A DNA stretch of 64,000 nt from Lacipirellulaceae bacterium. Lineage in GTDB: Bacteria > Planctomycetota > Planctomycetia > Pirellulales > Lacipirellulaceae. The stretch spans positions 46,033 to 110,032 of the forward strand of contig JAVJRG010000006.1 in assembly GCA_040218535.1 (NCBI GenBank), given 5' to 3'. A program made the position numbers and the translations under genes. Position 1 is the first letter of the stretch, and each line of letters starts with the position of its first letter. Positions 1 to 9,206 of the stretch are shown piece after piece. Under the pieces are notes generated by a model that saw only the letters and a program-made list of their open reading frames with translations, was not told the origin of the DNA and did not search any database.

Positions 1-160
1 GGAAATTCCTCTCCTGATCGTCGATGCGGTAATTACGGCCACCCGATACGGCCCACGCAACTCGCAGAGCAAACTGGGTCTTCACTCGGAGACTTGAAGT
101 CGAGGCTCGTGAGTTTTTCCGCTCGCTAAGCCGCCGCATTCGTTTCTGGAGAAGAAATCG

Positions 161-1381
161 ATGACAGTCCCAAGAATCACTCAATTGGCTCGCGCGATCG
201 CTCCCATGGCGATTTCCGCTGCGACTTTGGTATCTCCGGTTATCGCCCAGGAGGCATTCTCCTTTCCCGATTCGGAACCGGCCCTAACGGCTGAAGAAGA
301 AGCGCTCGGCTACGACACGATTGATGACAACTACGAGGCGAGAAGCCTTCGCTCAGCGACCCAGGGTGAGATCGAAACTTTCACGGAACGCTACCCCGAT
401 GGGAAGCCTTACATTCAGCGTGAAGTGACACTTGACGAACAAGGCAACTACATCAACCACGGCGAGTGGAAGATGCTCAACCGTGATGGTGCCGTCGTCG
501 CTGAAGGACGCTACGACATGGGCAGCCGTACCGGCGTATGGACGAAATGGCAGGATCGCAAGTCGTCGCCCGTGTTCTCTCAGGCCCCATTTAATCGCTT
601 TAAGGCTCCGTTCCTCTCCCAAGCCACTTTCAACAATGGCCAATTGGATGGTGAGTGGGTCATTTTTGATTCGAACCAGCAGAAGTGCAGCCAGGTCTCG
701 ATCAGCAACGGCAAACGCAACGGAATCGCCGTGTTGTGGGATACCAACGGCAAGGTCGTTCGCCAAACACAATACAAGCAGGGCGTTCCCGTTGGCGACG
801 TCCTACAGCTTGATCCCCAGACTGGTCAGCCTAAGAAGGTTGCCTCTTACCTCGATGGCCGTCAAATCGTCTCGAAGAAGTCGAACTTCTCGCGACGCGG
901 AGGCAAAAAGACGGAAGCTCAGTACCTTGCTCCCAAAACGGTCGTCACTACCGCTGACGATTTCTGGGGCATGCAATTCGCCAAGTACGAGAATACTGGC
1001 GAGCCTCTACGTCATGGCAAATCGATCGCATGGCACGCGAACGGCCAAACTCAGCTAGAAGGCCAATACAAATACGACAAGCGCACCGGCCACTTCACTT
1101 ACTGGCATCCCAATGGCCAGAAAGCGGCTGAGGGTGACTTCCAGGACGATGTGCACAACGGCACCTGGGTTTGGTGGCACGAGAATGGTCAGAAAGCTGC
1201 CATCGGCCATTACCAAGAAGGTGCCCTCATCGGTCAATGGCGGTGGTGGAAAGAAGACGGCAAACTCGCCAAGCAAAAGACCTATGAGTCCCCGCAACAG
1301 ATTTCTGCTGCTGAAAGAGAAGAGATCGAACGCTTCGACGTTGGCCAGCTACCAAGTAACGAACTCCGAATGGTTCGGTAG
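161..1381 (+). CDS. secreted MORN_2-type repeat protein (YwqK-like)
   Basis: Residues 1-29 form a signal peptide ending near SPVIAQ, so the product is exported. The mature chain carries repeats of the type NGxxxxEGxYxxxxxxGxWxxW, once near residues 108-130 and as a tandem run near 285-375 (HPNGQKAAEGDF, HENGQKAAIGHY, KEDGKLAK). These match the MORN_2 / YwqK-antitoxin-like family, whose biochemical role is not settled. The ATG follows a GGAG sequence 11 bases upstream. The gene stands alone and ends in a strong hairpin terminator. Export argues against a cytoplasmic antitoxin; a cell-envelope role is inferred. The family call is firm, the function unknown. Confidence 0.8.
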   Translation: MTVPRITQLARAIAPMAISAATLVSPVIAQEAFSFPDSEPALTAEEEALGYDTIDDNYEARSLRSATQGEIETFTERYPDGKPYIQREVTLDEQGNYINHGEWKMLNRDGAVVAEGRYDMGSRTGVWTKWQDRKSSPVFSQAPFNRFKAPFLSQATFNNGQLDGEWVIFDSNQQKCSQVSISNGKRNGIAVLWDTNGKVVRQTQYKQGVPVGDVLQLDPQTGQPKKVASYLDGRQIVSKKSNFSRRGGKKTEAQYLAPKTVVTTADDFWGMQFAKYENTGEPLRHGKSIAWHANGQTQLEGQYKYDKRTGHFTYWHPNGQKAAEGDFQDDVHNGTWVWWHENGQKAAIGHYQEGALIGQWRWWKEDGKLAKQKTYESPQQISAAEREEIERFDVGQLPSNELRMVR

Positions 1382-1409
1382 CGATTTACTAGCGTTCTTG
1401 AATAGCGAA

Positions 1410-1450
1410 AGCCTTGTTGAGTGCACGACGCGCTCAACAAGGCTTTTTTT
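1410..1450 (+). terminator. intrinsic terminator after the MORN-like gene
   Basis: A perfect 12-bp inverted repeat (AGCCTTGTTGAG at 1410-1421, CTCAACAAGGCT at 1433-1444) with an 11-base loop is followed at once by a run of T to 1450. This is a textbook rho-independent terminator for the plus strand. It lies between two convergent genes. The minus-strand side has only a short T run, so termination there would be weaker. Confidence 0.9.
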
Positions 1451-1467
1451 GCTTCAAGTGAGTCCGA

Positions 1468-2886
1468 CTAATCTAGCACCGCTTTCGAGACTCTTTCAAA
1501 TTCCCCTTCACTCATTGCCGCGCTTTCCTGATACTGCGCAGGAGAGGGCAAGTCTTCGTACTCAATCACGCCGTGATTGGCGACCACGACACGCCAAATA
1601 TCATCGCGATTAACTCGGAAAAAATCCTTTGTGAAGTCAACGCGATTGACCCGAGTGCTATGCAAGGCCTCGTGAATAAGTCCCAAGAGTTCCGCGGCGC
1701 GTTCGCTGGAAACAAGCATATGCAATTCAAATGGAAAGGGCGTCGCTTGTTTAGAGAGTTCTTCAATCACTCCGTGTGGGTCGCTGCGGCTTGTCATATT
1801 GATCTTGAAGATGCCTTCCCCAAAGGTGCCAATATTCGAGGCGACGTAAATATGGCCCTTTTCTCGATCTCTCCAAAGATCCGACGTATGTGAGGCCTCA
1901 GCCTCAAGGTCGGCAAGTTGCTTCTTGAGCTTTTCAAGAACCGTATCGTCACCAACCGACGTTTCACTAGCGCTCGCTAGCTTGTCGCGGATCGCTGACT
2001 TTTCTGATTCAATTCGGGAAAGCTCAGCTTCCAACTCTTCTTGCCGACGCCTCTCTTCCTGAATCTGCTTCGCGACTGCATGTCGCTGCATCCTGTTTCG
2101 CTTACGACGGACCTCCTCGTGGTAACGCTGCACGAGCTCGCGATTGAGCTCTTCCTCTCGACGATTGAGGATGTGGCAGTCATTCCGTCGGCAGAAGTCG
2201 ATCGCCTCTTTTAGACGCTGCTTTGAACCCTCAAGGTTGGTCGCCGTGACATCCAGGAGGATCGCCTCAAATCGATCTTCGAGGAATCGATTCCCAAGTC
2301 GCTTGAGGCGAAGATCTTGCTCATCGGCTTTGCGGATTCTCCCCTCAGCATCCTTCTTGGCCTCGTCAATGCGTTCGACGATTTTCGCATTTTGCACGTT
2401 GAGTTTAGCGGCTTCGTCTTTGACAAGCTGATCGAAGTTTTTCTTAAAGCCTTGGTTGATGTTTGCTGCCGTGGTGATCTGAGCATTGCTGAGCACCAGT
2501 GCGCGCTCGGTCCGCTTGCGAGCCTCGTCCGCGTGTAACTTATCGCGTTTAAGCCGTGCGATCTGAAACAAAGCCGCACCTGCCGCGACGACTGCTCCAA
2601 TCGAGCCCCAGGTCGAATTGCTCACATTGCCGTTGAGCAAACCGAGCAAAGTGATGCCGATAAGCGCAACACCACAGCCAATCAAGACCTGAAGAAGACG
2701 GTCTGCCCAGGTAGGGGTTGGCTTACCTTTCGGTTTGGGAGGGGCGGCAATCGCCTCATGAGCGTAGTCGACGAAAACAACTTTCTGCTCGCAACTGGGA
2801 CAAGCAATAGCATCGGCGAACTGCTCTGCCTGCCCTTGGGCGGCGGAGCCACACTTGGGGCAATACAGTTTGATGATCTTCGACAT
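1468..2886 (-). CDS. zinc-ribbon membrane protein with DUF4041 and GIY-YIG-like (T5orf172/MUG113) domains
   Basis: The chosen ATG gives 472 residues. A zinc ribbon comes first (CPKC at 9-12, CPSC at 29-32), then a proline-rich stretch and one or two hydrophobic segments near residues 62-110. A long charged coiled coil (about 115-365) contains a DUF4041-like stretch (LLDVTATNLEGSK). The C-terminal 100 residues (GHIYVASNIG, INMTSRSDP) resemble the T5orf172/MUG113 branch of the GIY-YIG superfamily. The frame stays open upstream to 3111, but that extension is low-complexity and would place the ribbon inside the protein, so it was rejected. DUF4041/GIY-YIG proteins are often seen in phage or defence contexts; nothing else here supports that. 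Function unknown. Confidence 0.75.
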   Translation of the reverse strand: MSKIIKLYCPKCGSAAQGQAEQFADAIACPSCEQKVVFVDYAHEAIAAPPKPKGKPTPTWADRLLQVLIGCGVALIGITLLGLLNGNVSNSTWGSIGAVVAAGAALFQIARLKRDKLHADEARKRTERALVLSNAQITTAANINQGFKKNFDQLVKDEAAKLNVQNAKIVERIDEAKKDAEGRIRKADEQDLRLKRLGNRFLEDRFEAILLDVTATNLEGSKQRLKEAIDFCRRNDCHILNRREEELNRELVQRYHEEVRRKRNRMQRHAVAKQIQEERRRQEELEAELSRIESEKSAIRDKLASASETSVGDDTVLEKLKKQLADLEAEASHTSDLWRDREKGHIYVASNIGTFGEGIFKINMTSRSDPHGVIEELSKQATPFPFELHMLVSSERAAELLGLIHEALHSTRVNRVDFTKDFFRVNRDDIWRVVVANHGVIEYEDLPSPAQYQESAAMSEGEFERVSKAVLD

Positions 2887-3148
2887 TGAAGAGACAACTG
2901 TGGTCTGAAGGGATACAAGCCGCTGCCGAGACACTCTTGCCAGATGCCGGGAAAGCTTTCCTGAAAGCTTTTGCAGTTGCACTGACTGGCATGCGGAACG
3001 CCACCACACACGAAGGCTCCCCGCTAAAGAACTATTTTGACCTGCTACAGGCCCCCAATCAAGCCGAGCGTCCCCAGTCAGCTGGGATTTTCCAAGCAGT
3101 TGGGCATTCACACCACTACTACCGGAAAAGCCCTAGATGGTTACTTGG

Positions 3149-4162
3149 TCATTTCTTGACTAGAACCCATCGCGTAAGAATCCCCGAGGCATCCTCAAAA
3201 TAGCGCCATGAAGCGGCAAAGAACGTGATGTAGCGGTTATAGGTTTTCACGTCGACGAGCTTCAATGCGGCTTCTCGATTTTCGACAAGCCGCTCGAACC
3301 AGGCCCGTAGCGTCGGGCGATAATCATGCACCGAACAATGCGAGATTCTAAAGCCGGCTGCCTCAAAAGCATCGCGGTGATGACGAAACGAAGCCCCCAT
3401 CGAACCGGGAAAGTAAATCTGCGACGCTGCTGCCCCGGCAATCAGATGCTCCTGAGTTCGGCAAAAGAAGTGATGCACCATCCGTCCATCAGGTTTCAGT
3501 GCCCCATACAATTTCTTTACAAGCATGGGAATCTCATCTTCGCGGACGTGCTCCCACGCGCCAATCGAATAGATGGCGTCATACGCCCCTTGCTCATAGT
3601 CTCGCGTCACAAAGTTGTCGTACTTCACTTGGAAACCGTTATGGCTTTCGTTGTACTTCACTTGTTCCTGCGATAGTGTCAAACCGTGCAAACCTTGCTT
3701 GTCCCCGGTCTCCTCGTAAATCCGCTTGAGCATTGCACCCCAGCCACAGCCAAGCTCCAAGATCTGCTCACCCGGCTGGGGAGCAATCAAGTTCAGGATA
3801 AAGTCGGCTTTGTGCTGCTGAGCTTCTTCGATGGTCTCCTCAGCGCTATGGAAGTCCGCACACGTGTAAAACATGTACTTTCTGTCCAAGAATAGCTCGT
3901 AGAACTCGTTAGAAACATCGTAATGCTCAGCGATGCCCAGCGCGTGATCCTGCTTCATTTTCGCGCGGACGAGTAGCCGCCTGAGCGGTCGAATCGGCCA
4001 CGCCGTCCGAATCCATTTGAGTCCGCGAGGCAGCTCGTCGGTCAGATTCTTCCAAGCTTGCTCTTCATCCAAAGGCTTGGGGGAACGAATGTGGAACTGC
4101 AGGTAGGCGTAAGAAATACCGTAGACAAACCATTCGATGAAAAACAACGGCACGCGCAACAT
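3149..4162 (-). CDS. cyclopropane-fatty-acyl-phospholipid synthase-like SAM methyltransferase
   Basis: A 337-residue protein. After a hydrophobic N-terminus (LRVPLFFIEWFVYGISYAYL) come the CFA-family features: HYDVSNEFYELFLDRKYMFYTC near 95-116, then SAM motif I (ILELGCGWGA) and IGAWEHV. CFA-type enzymes methylate the double bonds of membrane phospholipid acyl chains. This protein is shorter than classical CFA synthase (about 380) and lacks its N-terminal lipid-binding region, so the substrate is uncertain. The start at 4162 is the first Met before the conserved part; upstream sequence in frame is not protein-like. It is divergent from the DUF2237 gene across 216 bp. Confidence 0.8.
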   Translation of the reverse strand: MLRVPLFFIEWFVYGISYAYLQFHIRSPKPLDEEQAWKNLTDELPRGLKWIRTAWPIRPLRRLLVRAKMKQDHALGIAEHYDVSNEFYELFLDRKYMFYTCADFHSAEETIEEAQQHKADFILNLIAPQPGEQILELGCGWGAMLKRIYEETGDKQGLHGLTLSQEQVKYNESHNGFQVKYDNFVTRDYEQGAYDAIYSIGAWEHVREDEIPMLVKKLYGALKPDGRMVHHFFCRTQEHLIAGAAASQIYFPGSMGASFRHHRDAFEAAGFRISHCSVHDYRPTLRAWFERLVENREAALKLVDVKTYNRYITFFAASWRYFEDASGILTRWVLVKK

Positions 4163-4378
4163 AGATAACCCAACTTCTCGTGAGTGGAGAGTCCGCAGGC
4201 GAGCGATTAGTATGGTTCGGCCAACCGCACACGACAAGTCCGTTGGGCGACTCAAGCGGGAGTTGTTGAATGCGCTTGCAAGAAAAAAGTTTGACGACTC
4301 GTCTTTAACCTGCCACATTGCACGCTCCCCCTCGACAGATTGGGCGATCAACGTCGATACAAAAAGGGCACACAGAGA

Positions 4379-4759
4379 ATGAGCACCCCGAAGAATGTTC
4401 TCGGCGAGGACCTTCAACCTTGCTGCACTGACCCCATGACGGGCTTCTATCGTGATGGCACTTGTCGCACCGGGCCAGGCGATATGGGAGTGCACACCGT
4501 CTGTGCGGAAATGAACGCCGCCTTCCTCGATTTCTCCAAGTCACGCGGCAACGATTTGTCGACGCCACAGCCCCAGTACCAATTCCCCGGCTTAGAGCCC
4601 GGCGACCGTTGGTGCCTCTGCGCACAACGCTGGCAAGAAGCGTTCGAAGCGGGAATGGCACCAGCAGTCATCTTGGCCTCAACGCACATGTCGACACTTG
4701 AGTTCGTCGATCTCGACGACCTCAAAGAGCACGCCCTCGACGCAGAATCGCATTTCTGA
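4379..4759 (+). CDS. DUF2237 family protein
   Basis: A 126-residue protein that matches DUF2237 along its whole length: NVLGEDLQPCC, DPMTGFYRDGTCRTG, GVHTVCAEMNAAFLDFS, GNDLSTP, FPGLEPGDRWCLCAQRW and APAVILASTH. The family is widespread in bacteria and single-domain, with many conserved Cys, Asp and Gly residues and no firmly assigned activity. The ATG at 4379 is chosen because the family begins just before NVLG; 13 extra in-frame residues upstream do not fit. Transcribed alone, 84 bp after its stop the next frame opens. Confidence 0.85.
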   Translation: MSTPKNVLGEDLQPCCTDPMTGFYRDGTCRTGPGDMGVHTVCAEMNAAFLDFSKSRGNDLSTPQPQYQFPGLEPGDRWCLCAQRWQEAFEAGMAPAVILASTHMSTLEFVDLDDLKEHALDAESHF

Positions 4760-4885
4760 GGTTCTTTGCTCATGATCCGATGCGTAAGCGAGGGACTACT
4801 CCAGGAGAGTATTCTCCCTCGCTTACGCTTCGGGTTATGATTCTTGTGCTGCTCTCAACGACTCACTCACAGTACGAGCTCCCAA

Positions 4886-7354
4886 ATGCGACTGCCATTT
4901 CTCATTGCATCGATCCTTGCTGGAATCCTTTCATTAAACGCTTCAAGCCTCGCCGCCCCCCCGCGCGTCCTTCTCGAAGGCTTCGAGCTTGAGCAAATCG
5001 CCAAAGAGCCAGAAATCGTCACTCCCGTCGGCATGACCTTCGACGACCAAGGCCGCATGTTCGTCATCGAGTCACACACGCACCAACGTCCCGACGATTA
5101 CGAAGGACCGAAGGGCGACCGCATCCTGATGTTCGCCGACAAGGATGGCGACGGCTCTTTTGAGAAGCCAACCGTATTTGCGGAAGGATTCCAGCAAGCC
5201 ATGAATACCATGGCCACTGGTGAGTGGCTATACGTCGTGACTCGCCGCGAAGTAACAAGGATTCGTGACACCGATCTCGATGGCAAAGCGGATGAAACGA
5301 AGAACGTACTAACGTTGGAAACCGAAGCGCAGTATCCGCACAATGGGTTGAGTGGGATTGCCTTATTCGGACTCGATGAGGCCCTATTGATTGGGTTGGG
5401 TGAAAACTTCGGCGGTGATTACACACTCGTTGGCAGCGACGGAAGTCGCGACTCAGGGGAGGGCGGCGTCGGCGTCATCTATGAATGTCTCCCCGACGGC
5501 AGTGAACTGGGCAGGCTAGCTGCAGGTTTTTGGAATCCCTTTAGCATTTGCGTCATCAACGATCTACCTAGGCAGATTCCCTTCATCTTCACCGTCGACA
5601 ACGACCCCGACGCAAGCCCGCCGTGCCGGCTGATCAACGTCGTTCCCGAAGGCGATTACGGACACCGCTGGGAATACGGTCGTGCCGGCCTCCATCCTCT
5701 GCAGGCTTGGGATGGAGAACTCCCTGGCACGCTGCCAATGATGTGCGGCACCGGCGAAGCTCCGACGGCGATCATCCCTCACCGTGGTTACCTCTGGGTC
5801 ACAAGCTGGGGTGACCACCGCATCGAAAGGTATCGGATTCAGCAGAAGGGAATGTCGTTCACGGCTACTCAGGAGATCGTCATCCAAGGAGACGCCGACT
5901 TCCGCCCTACCGGCATGGCGGTCGGTCCCGACGGGCACCTGTACTTCGCTGATTGGGTCAGCCGAAGTTACCCGGTCCACGGCAAAGGTCGGATCTGGCG
6001 TCTGAAGCTTCCCTCTGTGAAAGAGGGAGAGGAGGAAACTTTCGGCGACTTCCTCGCTCCCGAACTGGAGGTCACTTCTGACGATCCCTTCACACGACAC
6101 CTAGCTCACTACTCCAGCAACTACCTTCCGGCGGAGCCAAACGATCAAGACAATTCGCTGGCAGTGGTGTTTTCCGAATACACGCTTGCAGAAGAGCGTC
6201 TTGGTTTCCTCGCACAGTATCGTTGGGGTTATCCCGAGGCAAAACCGCTCGCCTTGTTAAAGAGAGCGCTTGGCGACGCCTCCCCCGATGTCCGGCTCTA
6301 CGCCGTCCGCTGGATCGCCGACGAGAAAATCACCGAACTCCGCGACGAAGTCGCCAAACTTCTCGAAGGTGAACTTCCCACCGAGCGTTACTATCTAGCC
6401 GTACTTGCCGCCGTCGATTGGCTCGATGGTAACGGCGGGCCGCATGATAAAGCCGTGGCGGATCGGGTGTTGGTCAGCGAACTCAAGAACACCAACCGAC
6501 CACCCGCGATTCATGCCCTGGCACTCCGTCTGCTCTCGCCCAATCACGAATACCTCAATCCCAATACGCTCGCGAAGCTGCTCGACTCGCCCCACGCGGA
6601 AGTGCGGACCGAAGCGGTGCGTACGCTCGCCCAACAAGAAGCAGGCTATCGCTTCGTCAAGCTTTCCGAGATCGCTAGCGACACGAACAGCGATAGCAAG
6701 TTGCGCTGCGAAGCGATCGTTGGCCTTTCGGGGTCGGCCAAGAGGCACGAAGAGTTACTTCAGAAGCTTGCTGCAGACTCTGATCGAAACGTTGCGAGCG
6801 AAGCTGCGCGTACTCTCAGACTAGCCGGGTTGACGGCGAAACCGGCAAGCGGCACAGACGCGAAACCGCCAGCGGACGATCTGACGGCTTGGAGTGAACT
6901 TCTCGACGCATCCCCAGGCGACGCTGATTCGGGGCGGCGACTTTTCTTCAGCAAAGTTGGCCCCCAGTGTGCCGCCTGTCATCAGCATGGCGGCCGCGGA
7001 GCCAGGGTAGGGCCTGACCTGACTCGACTCTCGACTTCCACGAGCCGCGAGAAGATTCTCGCTTCAATCCTGCAGCCCAGCCAAGAAATCGCCCCCCGTT
7101 ACGTCCCGTGGGTGCTCTCCACCGACGACGGCAAGACGCATCTCGGCCTCAAGATGCCGCAAGGGGGCGATGGCGGTGCGTGGAACTACAGCGACGCCAA
7201 CGGGAAAATCTTTCGCTTACGGAATGAAGAAATCGAAATGCGCGAGCCCTCAGAGATCTCCATCATGCCGGCGGGGCTTGAAAAGACCTTGTCAGTACAA
7301 GATTTCAGAGACCTCTTGGAATTTCTCGCGCCAGCTCCAAAACCGTCAAACTAG
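4886..7354 (+). CDS. PVC-type haem-binding CxxCH protein (membrane-bound dehydrogenase / NHL propeller, HEAT-like repeats, cytochrome c)
   Basis: An 822-residue exported protein. The signal peptide is MRLPFLIASILAGILSLNASSLAA. A six-bladed glucose/sorbosone-dehydrogenase-like propeller (about 25-380: GMTFDDQGRMFVIE, GENFGGDY, GMAVGPDGHLYFADW) follows. A helical HEAT-like region spans about 430-660. The C-terminal cytochrome c domain has CAACH at 695-699 and a possible distal Met in QGGDG/IMPAG. This architecture is amplified in planctomycetes and verrucomicrobia and is assumed to oxidise carbohydrates in the periplasm; the substrate is not known. The ATG at 4886 is chosen because it starts the signal peptide. 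A long hairpin begins 3 bases past the stop. Confidence 0.88.
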   Translation: MRLPFLIASILAGILSLNASSLAAPPRVLLEGFELEQIAKEPEIVTPVGMTFDDQGRMFVIESHTHQRPDDYEGPKGDRILMFADKDGDGSFEKPTVFAEGFQQAMNTMATGEWLYVVTRREVTRIRDTDLDGKADETKNVLTLETEAQYPHNGLSGIALFGLDEALLIGLGENFGGDYTLVGSDGSRDSGEGGVGVIYECLPDGSELGRLAAGFWNPFSICVINDLPRQIPFIFTVDNDPDASPPCRLINVVPEGDYGHRWEYGRAGLHPLQAWDGELPGTLPMMCGTGEAPTAIIPHRGYLWVTSWGDHRIERYRIQQKGMSFTATQEIVIQGDADFRPTGMAVGPDGHLYFADWVSRSYPVHGKGRIWRLKLPSVKEGEEETFGDFLAPELEVTSDDPFTRHLAHYSSNYLPAEPNDQDNSLAVVFSEYTLAEERLGFLAQYRWGYPEAKPLALLKRALGDASPDVRLYAVRWIADEKITELRDEVAKLLEGELPTERYYLAVLAAVDWLDGNGGPHDKAVADRVLVSELKNTNRPPAIHALALRLLSPNHEYLNPNTLAKLLDSPHAEVRTEAVRTLAQQEAGYRFVKLSEIASDTNSDSKLRCEAIVGLSGSAKRHEELLQKLAADSDRNVASEAARTLRLAGLTAKPASGTDAKPPADDLTAWSELLDASPGDADSGRRLFFSKVGPQCAACHQHGGRGARVGPDLTRLSTSTSREKILASILQPSQEIAPRYVPWVLSTDDGKTHLGLKMPQGGDGGAWNYSDANGKIFRLRNEEIEMREPSEISIMPAGLEKTLSVQDFRDLLEFLAPAPKPSN

Positions 7355-7357
7355 CTC

Positions 7358-7419
7358 ATTTCGCCGCTGAGCTTGCTCCGCGCTCAAGGACCTACGCGGA
7401 GCAAGCTCAGCGGCGAAAT
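7358..7419. repeat. perfect 25-bp inverted repeat abutting a stop codon
   Basis: Arms at 7358-7382 and 7395-7419 are exact reverse complements (inner motif GCTGAGCTTGCTCCGCG) around a 12-base loop. The first arm starts 3 bases after the TAG of the PVC cytochrome gene. There is no T run after the stem, so it is not a canonical terminator, although the RNA stem could stop or protect transcripts. The sequence recalls the palindromic intergenic repeats of planctomycete genomes (inference). Confidence 0.9.
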
Positions 7420-7512
7420 ACTGCTGGCCCGTTGAGGGATGCACCCGCGCGGAATAGAATTGAGCGCTCAAGGACGTTTTCTTCCCGCCTGGCCTCGGTT
7501 TGACTCTCCCGC

Positions 7513-9123
7513 ATGAGCGAATTGCACCACGAATGTGGCGTTGCCGCGATCTATCATCTTCGTAGCAACGTTGAGGGAGCTGCCGTCAGCGACCTTTGCC
7601 CCTCGCAAGGGCCAGAGGAAATCTCGCGTTTGATGCCGCGGATGCTGCTCGACATCCAAAATCGCGGGCAGCTTTCAGCGGGGATGACTAGCTACAACCC
7701 CGTCCGTCAGCAACTGATCGATACCTATCGCAAGCTGGGTACCGTTAGCGAGGCTTTCCGCTTGAACCATCGCGGCAAGTGCGAAGCCCTGATGCGGGAA
7801 TATGCCGGCTGTGCCGCCATTGGCCATGTTCGCTACGCTACCTGCGGCAAAGAAGACGCCAGCTACGCCCAGCCGTTCGAGCGACATCACCTCCAGAAAC
7901 ACAAGTGGTTCAGCTTCGCCTTCAATGGTCAGCTCGCCAACTACGCCCATTTGCGCGAAAAGCTGCTCGCAGAAGACAATCACCATCTGGCCCGCACGAC
8001 GGACACCGAGATCATCATGCACGAGATCAGCCGGGAACTCTCCGGCGATCGTCGCATGCCGCTGATTGATGTGATGCGGCACTTGGCGACCCGCTTCGAC
8101 GGGGCTTACAGCCTGGCGATGCTCAACGCGCTCGGCGAGATGCTCATCGCTCGCGACCCGCTCGGCGTGAAACCGATGTGCTACGCCATCGAAGGCCCGC
8201 TGCTAGCCGCCGCAAGTGAGAGCGTCGCCCTGCTGAATCTCGGCTTCCAAGCAGAATCGATCAAGTCCCTGGAACCCGGCACGGCAATCATTGTCAGCAA
8301 CAACGAAATCAGCATCGAGCGATTCAGTGACAATCCCCGCCGGGCACATTGCTTCTTCGAGTGGATCTACTTCGCGAACGTCGCTAGTACGATGGACGAG
8401 CGAAGCGTTTATCTCTCTCGGAAAGCGTTGGGGGAAGAACTCGCCGCACTGGAAGATGTCCCTCGAGACGAAGACACGATCGTCGTCCCCGTACCTGACA
8501 CAAGCAAAGCCGCCGCGGATGCGATGGCCTTCAAGCTGGGCGTCCCGAGCATCGAAGGACTCATCCGCAATCGCTACTCGGGCCGCACATTCATCGAAGG
8601 GGGCGCGAACCGTAAAGCGAAAGCCGCCTCCAAGTACACGCCGCTGCCCGAAGTCCTCGAAGGGAAGCGTGTTCTGCTGGTCGAAGACTCAATTGTTCGC
8701 TCAACGACCATGCGGGTGCTGATTTCAAAAATTCGCGACGTGGGCCGCGCCAAAGAAATCCACGTCCGCGTCGCCTGCCCACCGATCACCGCCCCCTGCT
8801 TCTACGGCATCGACATGTCCACGATCGGCGAACTCTTCGCACCGCCCTTTTTCGCCCGCGGCAATAGTAGCGTCGCTGAAGGCGAAGATGAAGAAACGAT
8901 GTTCGCCAGAATGGCCACGGAACTCGGGGCCGACTCGCTGCGTTTCCTCCCAGTCGAGTCGATCGCCAATGCCATCGAGAAACCCGCCGACAGCCTCTGC
9001 CGAGCGTGCGTTACCGGCGAGTACCCCACGCCCTGGGGCCAGAAGCTCTACAACATCGCCCTCAACCAAGAAGAGCAGGGCGGCTGCGAAGCAGGGCGGA
9101 CTTACGAAGCGGCTGCGACTTGA
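7513..9123 (+). CDS. purF: amidophosphoribosyltransferase (PurF), 4Fe-4S type
   Basis: The first enzyme of purine synthesis; it transfers glutamine-derived ammonia to PRPP. The catalytic N-terminal nucleophile is Cys8 (HECGVAAI), so a short propeptide must be removed. The Ntn glutaminase domain has [15 protein letters not shown] and FNGQLANY. The phosphoribosyltransferase domain has the PRPP loop [13 protein letters not shown] near 387-399. Cys280 (HCFFEW), Cys429 (PCFYGID), Cys496 and Cys499 (CRAC) match the four [4Fe-4S] ligands of the Bacillus-type enzyme. At 536 residues it is longer than usual (about 470-500), with an insert after the first strand (residues 17-45) and a C-terminal tail. 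Confidence 0.93.
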   Translation: MSELHHECGVAAIYHLRSNVEGAAVSDLCPSQGPEEISRLMPRMLLDIQNRGQLSAGMTSYNPVRQQLIDTYRKLGTVSEAFRLNHRGKCEALMREYAGCAAIGHVRYATCGKEDASYAQPFERHHLQKHKWFSFAFNGQLANYAHLREKLLAEDNHHLARTTDTEIIMHEISRELSGDRRMPLIDVMRHLATRFDGAYSLAMLNALGEMLIARDPLGVKPMCYAIEGPLLAAASESVALLNLGFQAESIKSLEPGTAIIVSNNEISIERFSDNPRRAHCFFEWIYFANVASTMDERSVYLSRKALGEELAALEDVPRDEDTIVVPVPDTSKAAADAMAFKLGVPSIEGLIRNRYSGRTFIEGGANRKAKAASKYTPLPEVLEGKRVLLVEDSIVRSTTMRVLISKIRDVGRAKEIHVRVACPPITAPCFYGIDMSTIGELFAPPFFARGNSSVAEGEDEETMFARMATELGADSLRFLPVESIANAIEKPADSLCRACVTGEYPTPWGQKLYNIALNQEEQGGCEAGRTYEAAAT

Positions 9124-9138
9124 GAGTTCTCCAGGGGA

Positions 9139-9206
9139 TTAGCCGCCGACCTTGGTCGGCGCTAGTAAGGAGTACGAGCCCCGCGCTGACCAAGGTCGGC
9201 GGCTAA
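9139..9206. repeat. 19-bp perfect inverted repeat supplying the trmB stop codon
   Basis: Arms TTAGCCGCCGACCTTGGTC (9139-9157) and its exact complement (9188-9206) flank about 30 bases; four more pairs match beyond one mismatch. The right arm contains the TAG stop of the convergent minus-strand trmB gene (9203-9205). The element fills the whole gap between purF and trmB. Confidence 0.9.

Noticed and set aside
161..1381. YwqK-type antitoxin of a toxin-antitoxin system
   Set aside because: The protein has a signal peptide and no toxin gene is adjacent; only the repeat type is shared.
3012..3111. N-terminal extension of the DUF4041 protein from 3111
   Set aside because: The extra 75 residues are not protein-like and would bury the zinc ribbon; the ATG at 2886 fits better.
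7358..7419. Canonical rho-independent terminator
   Set aside because: The stem is far longer than needed and has no T run after it, so it is listed as a repeat.
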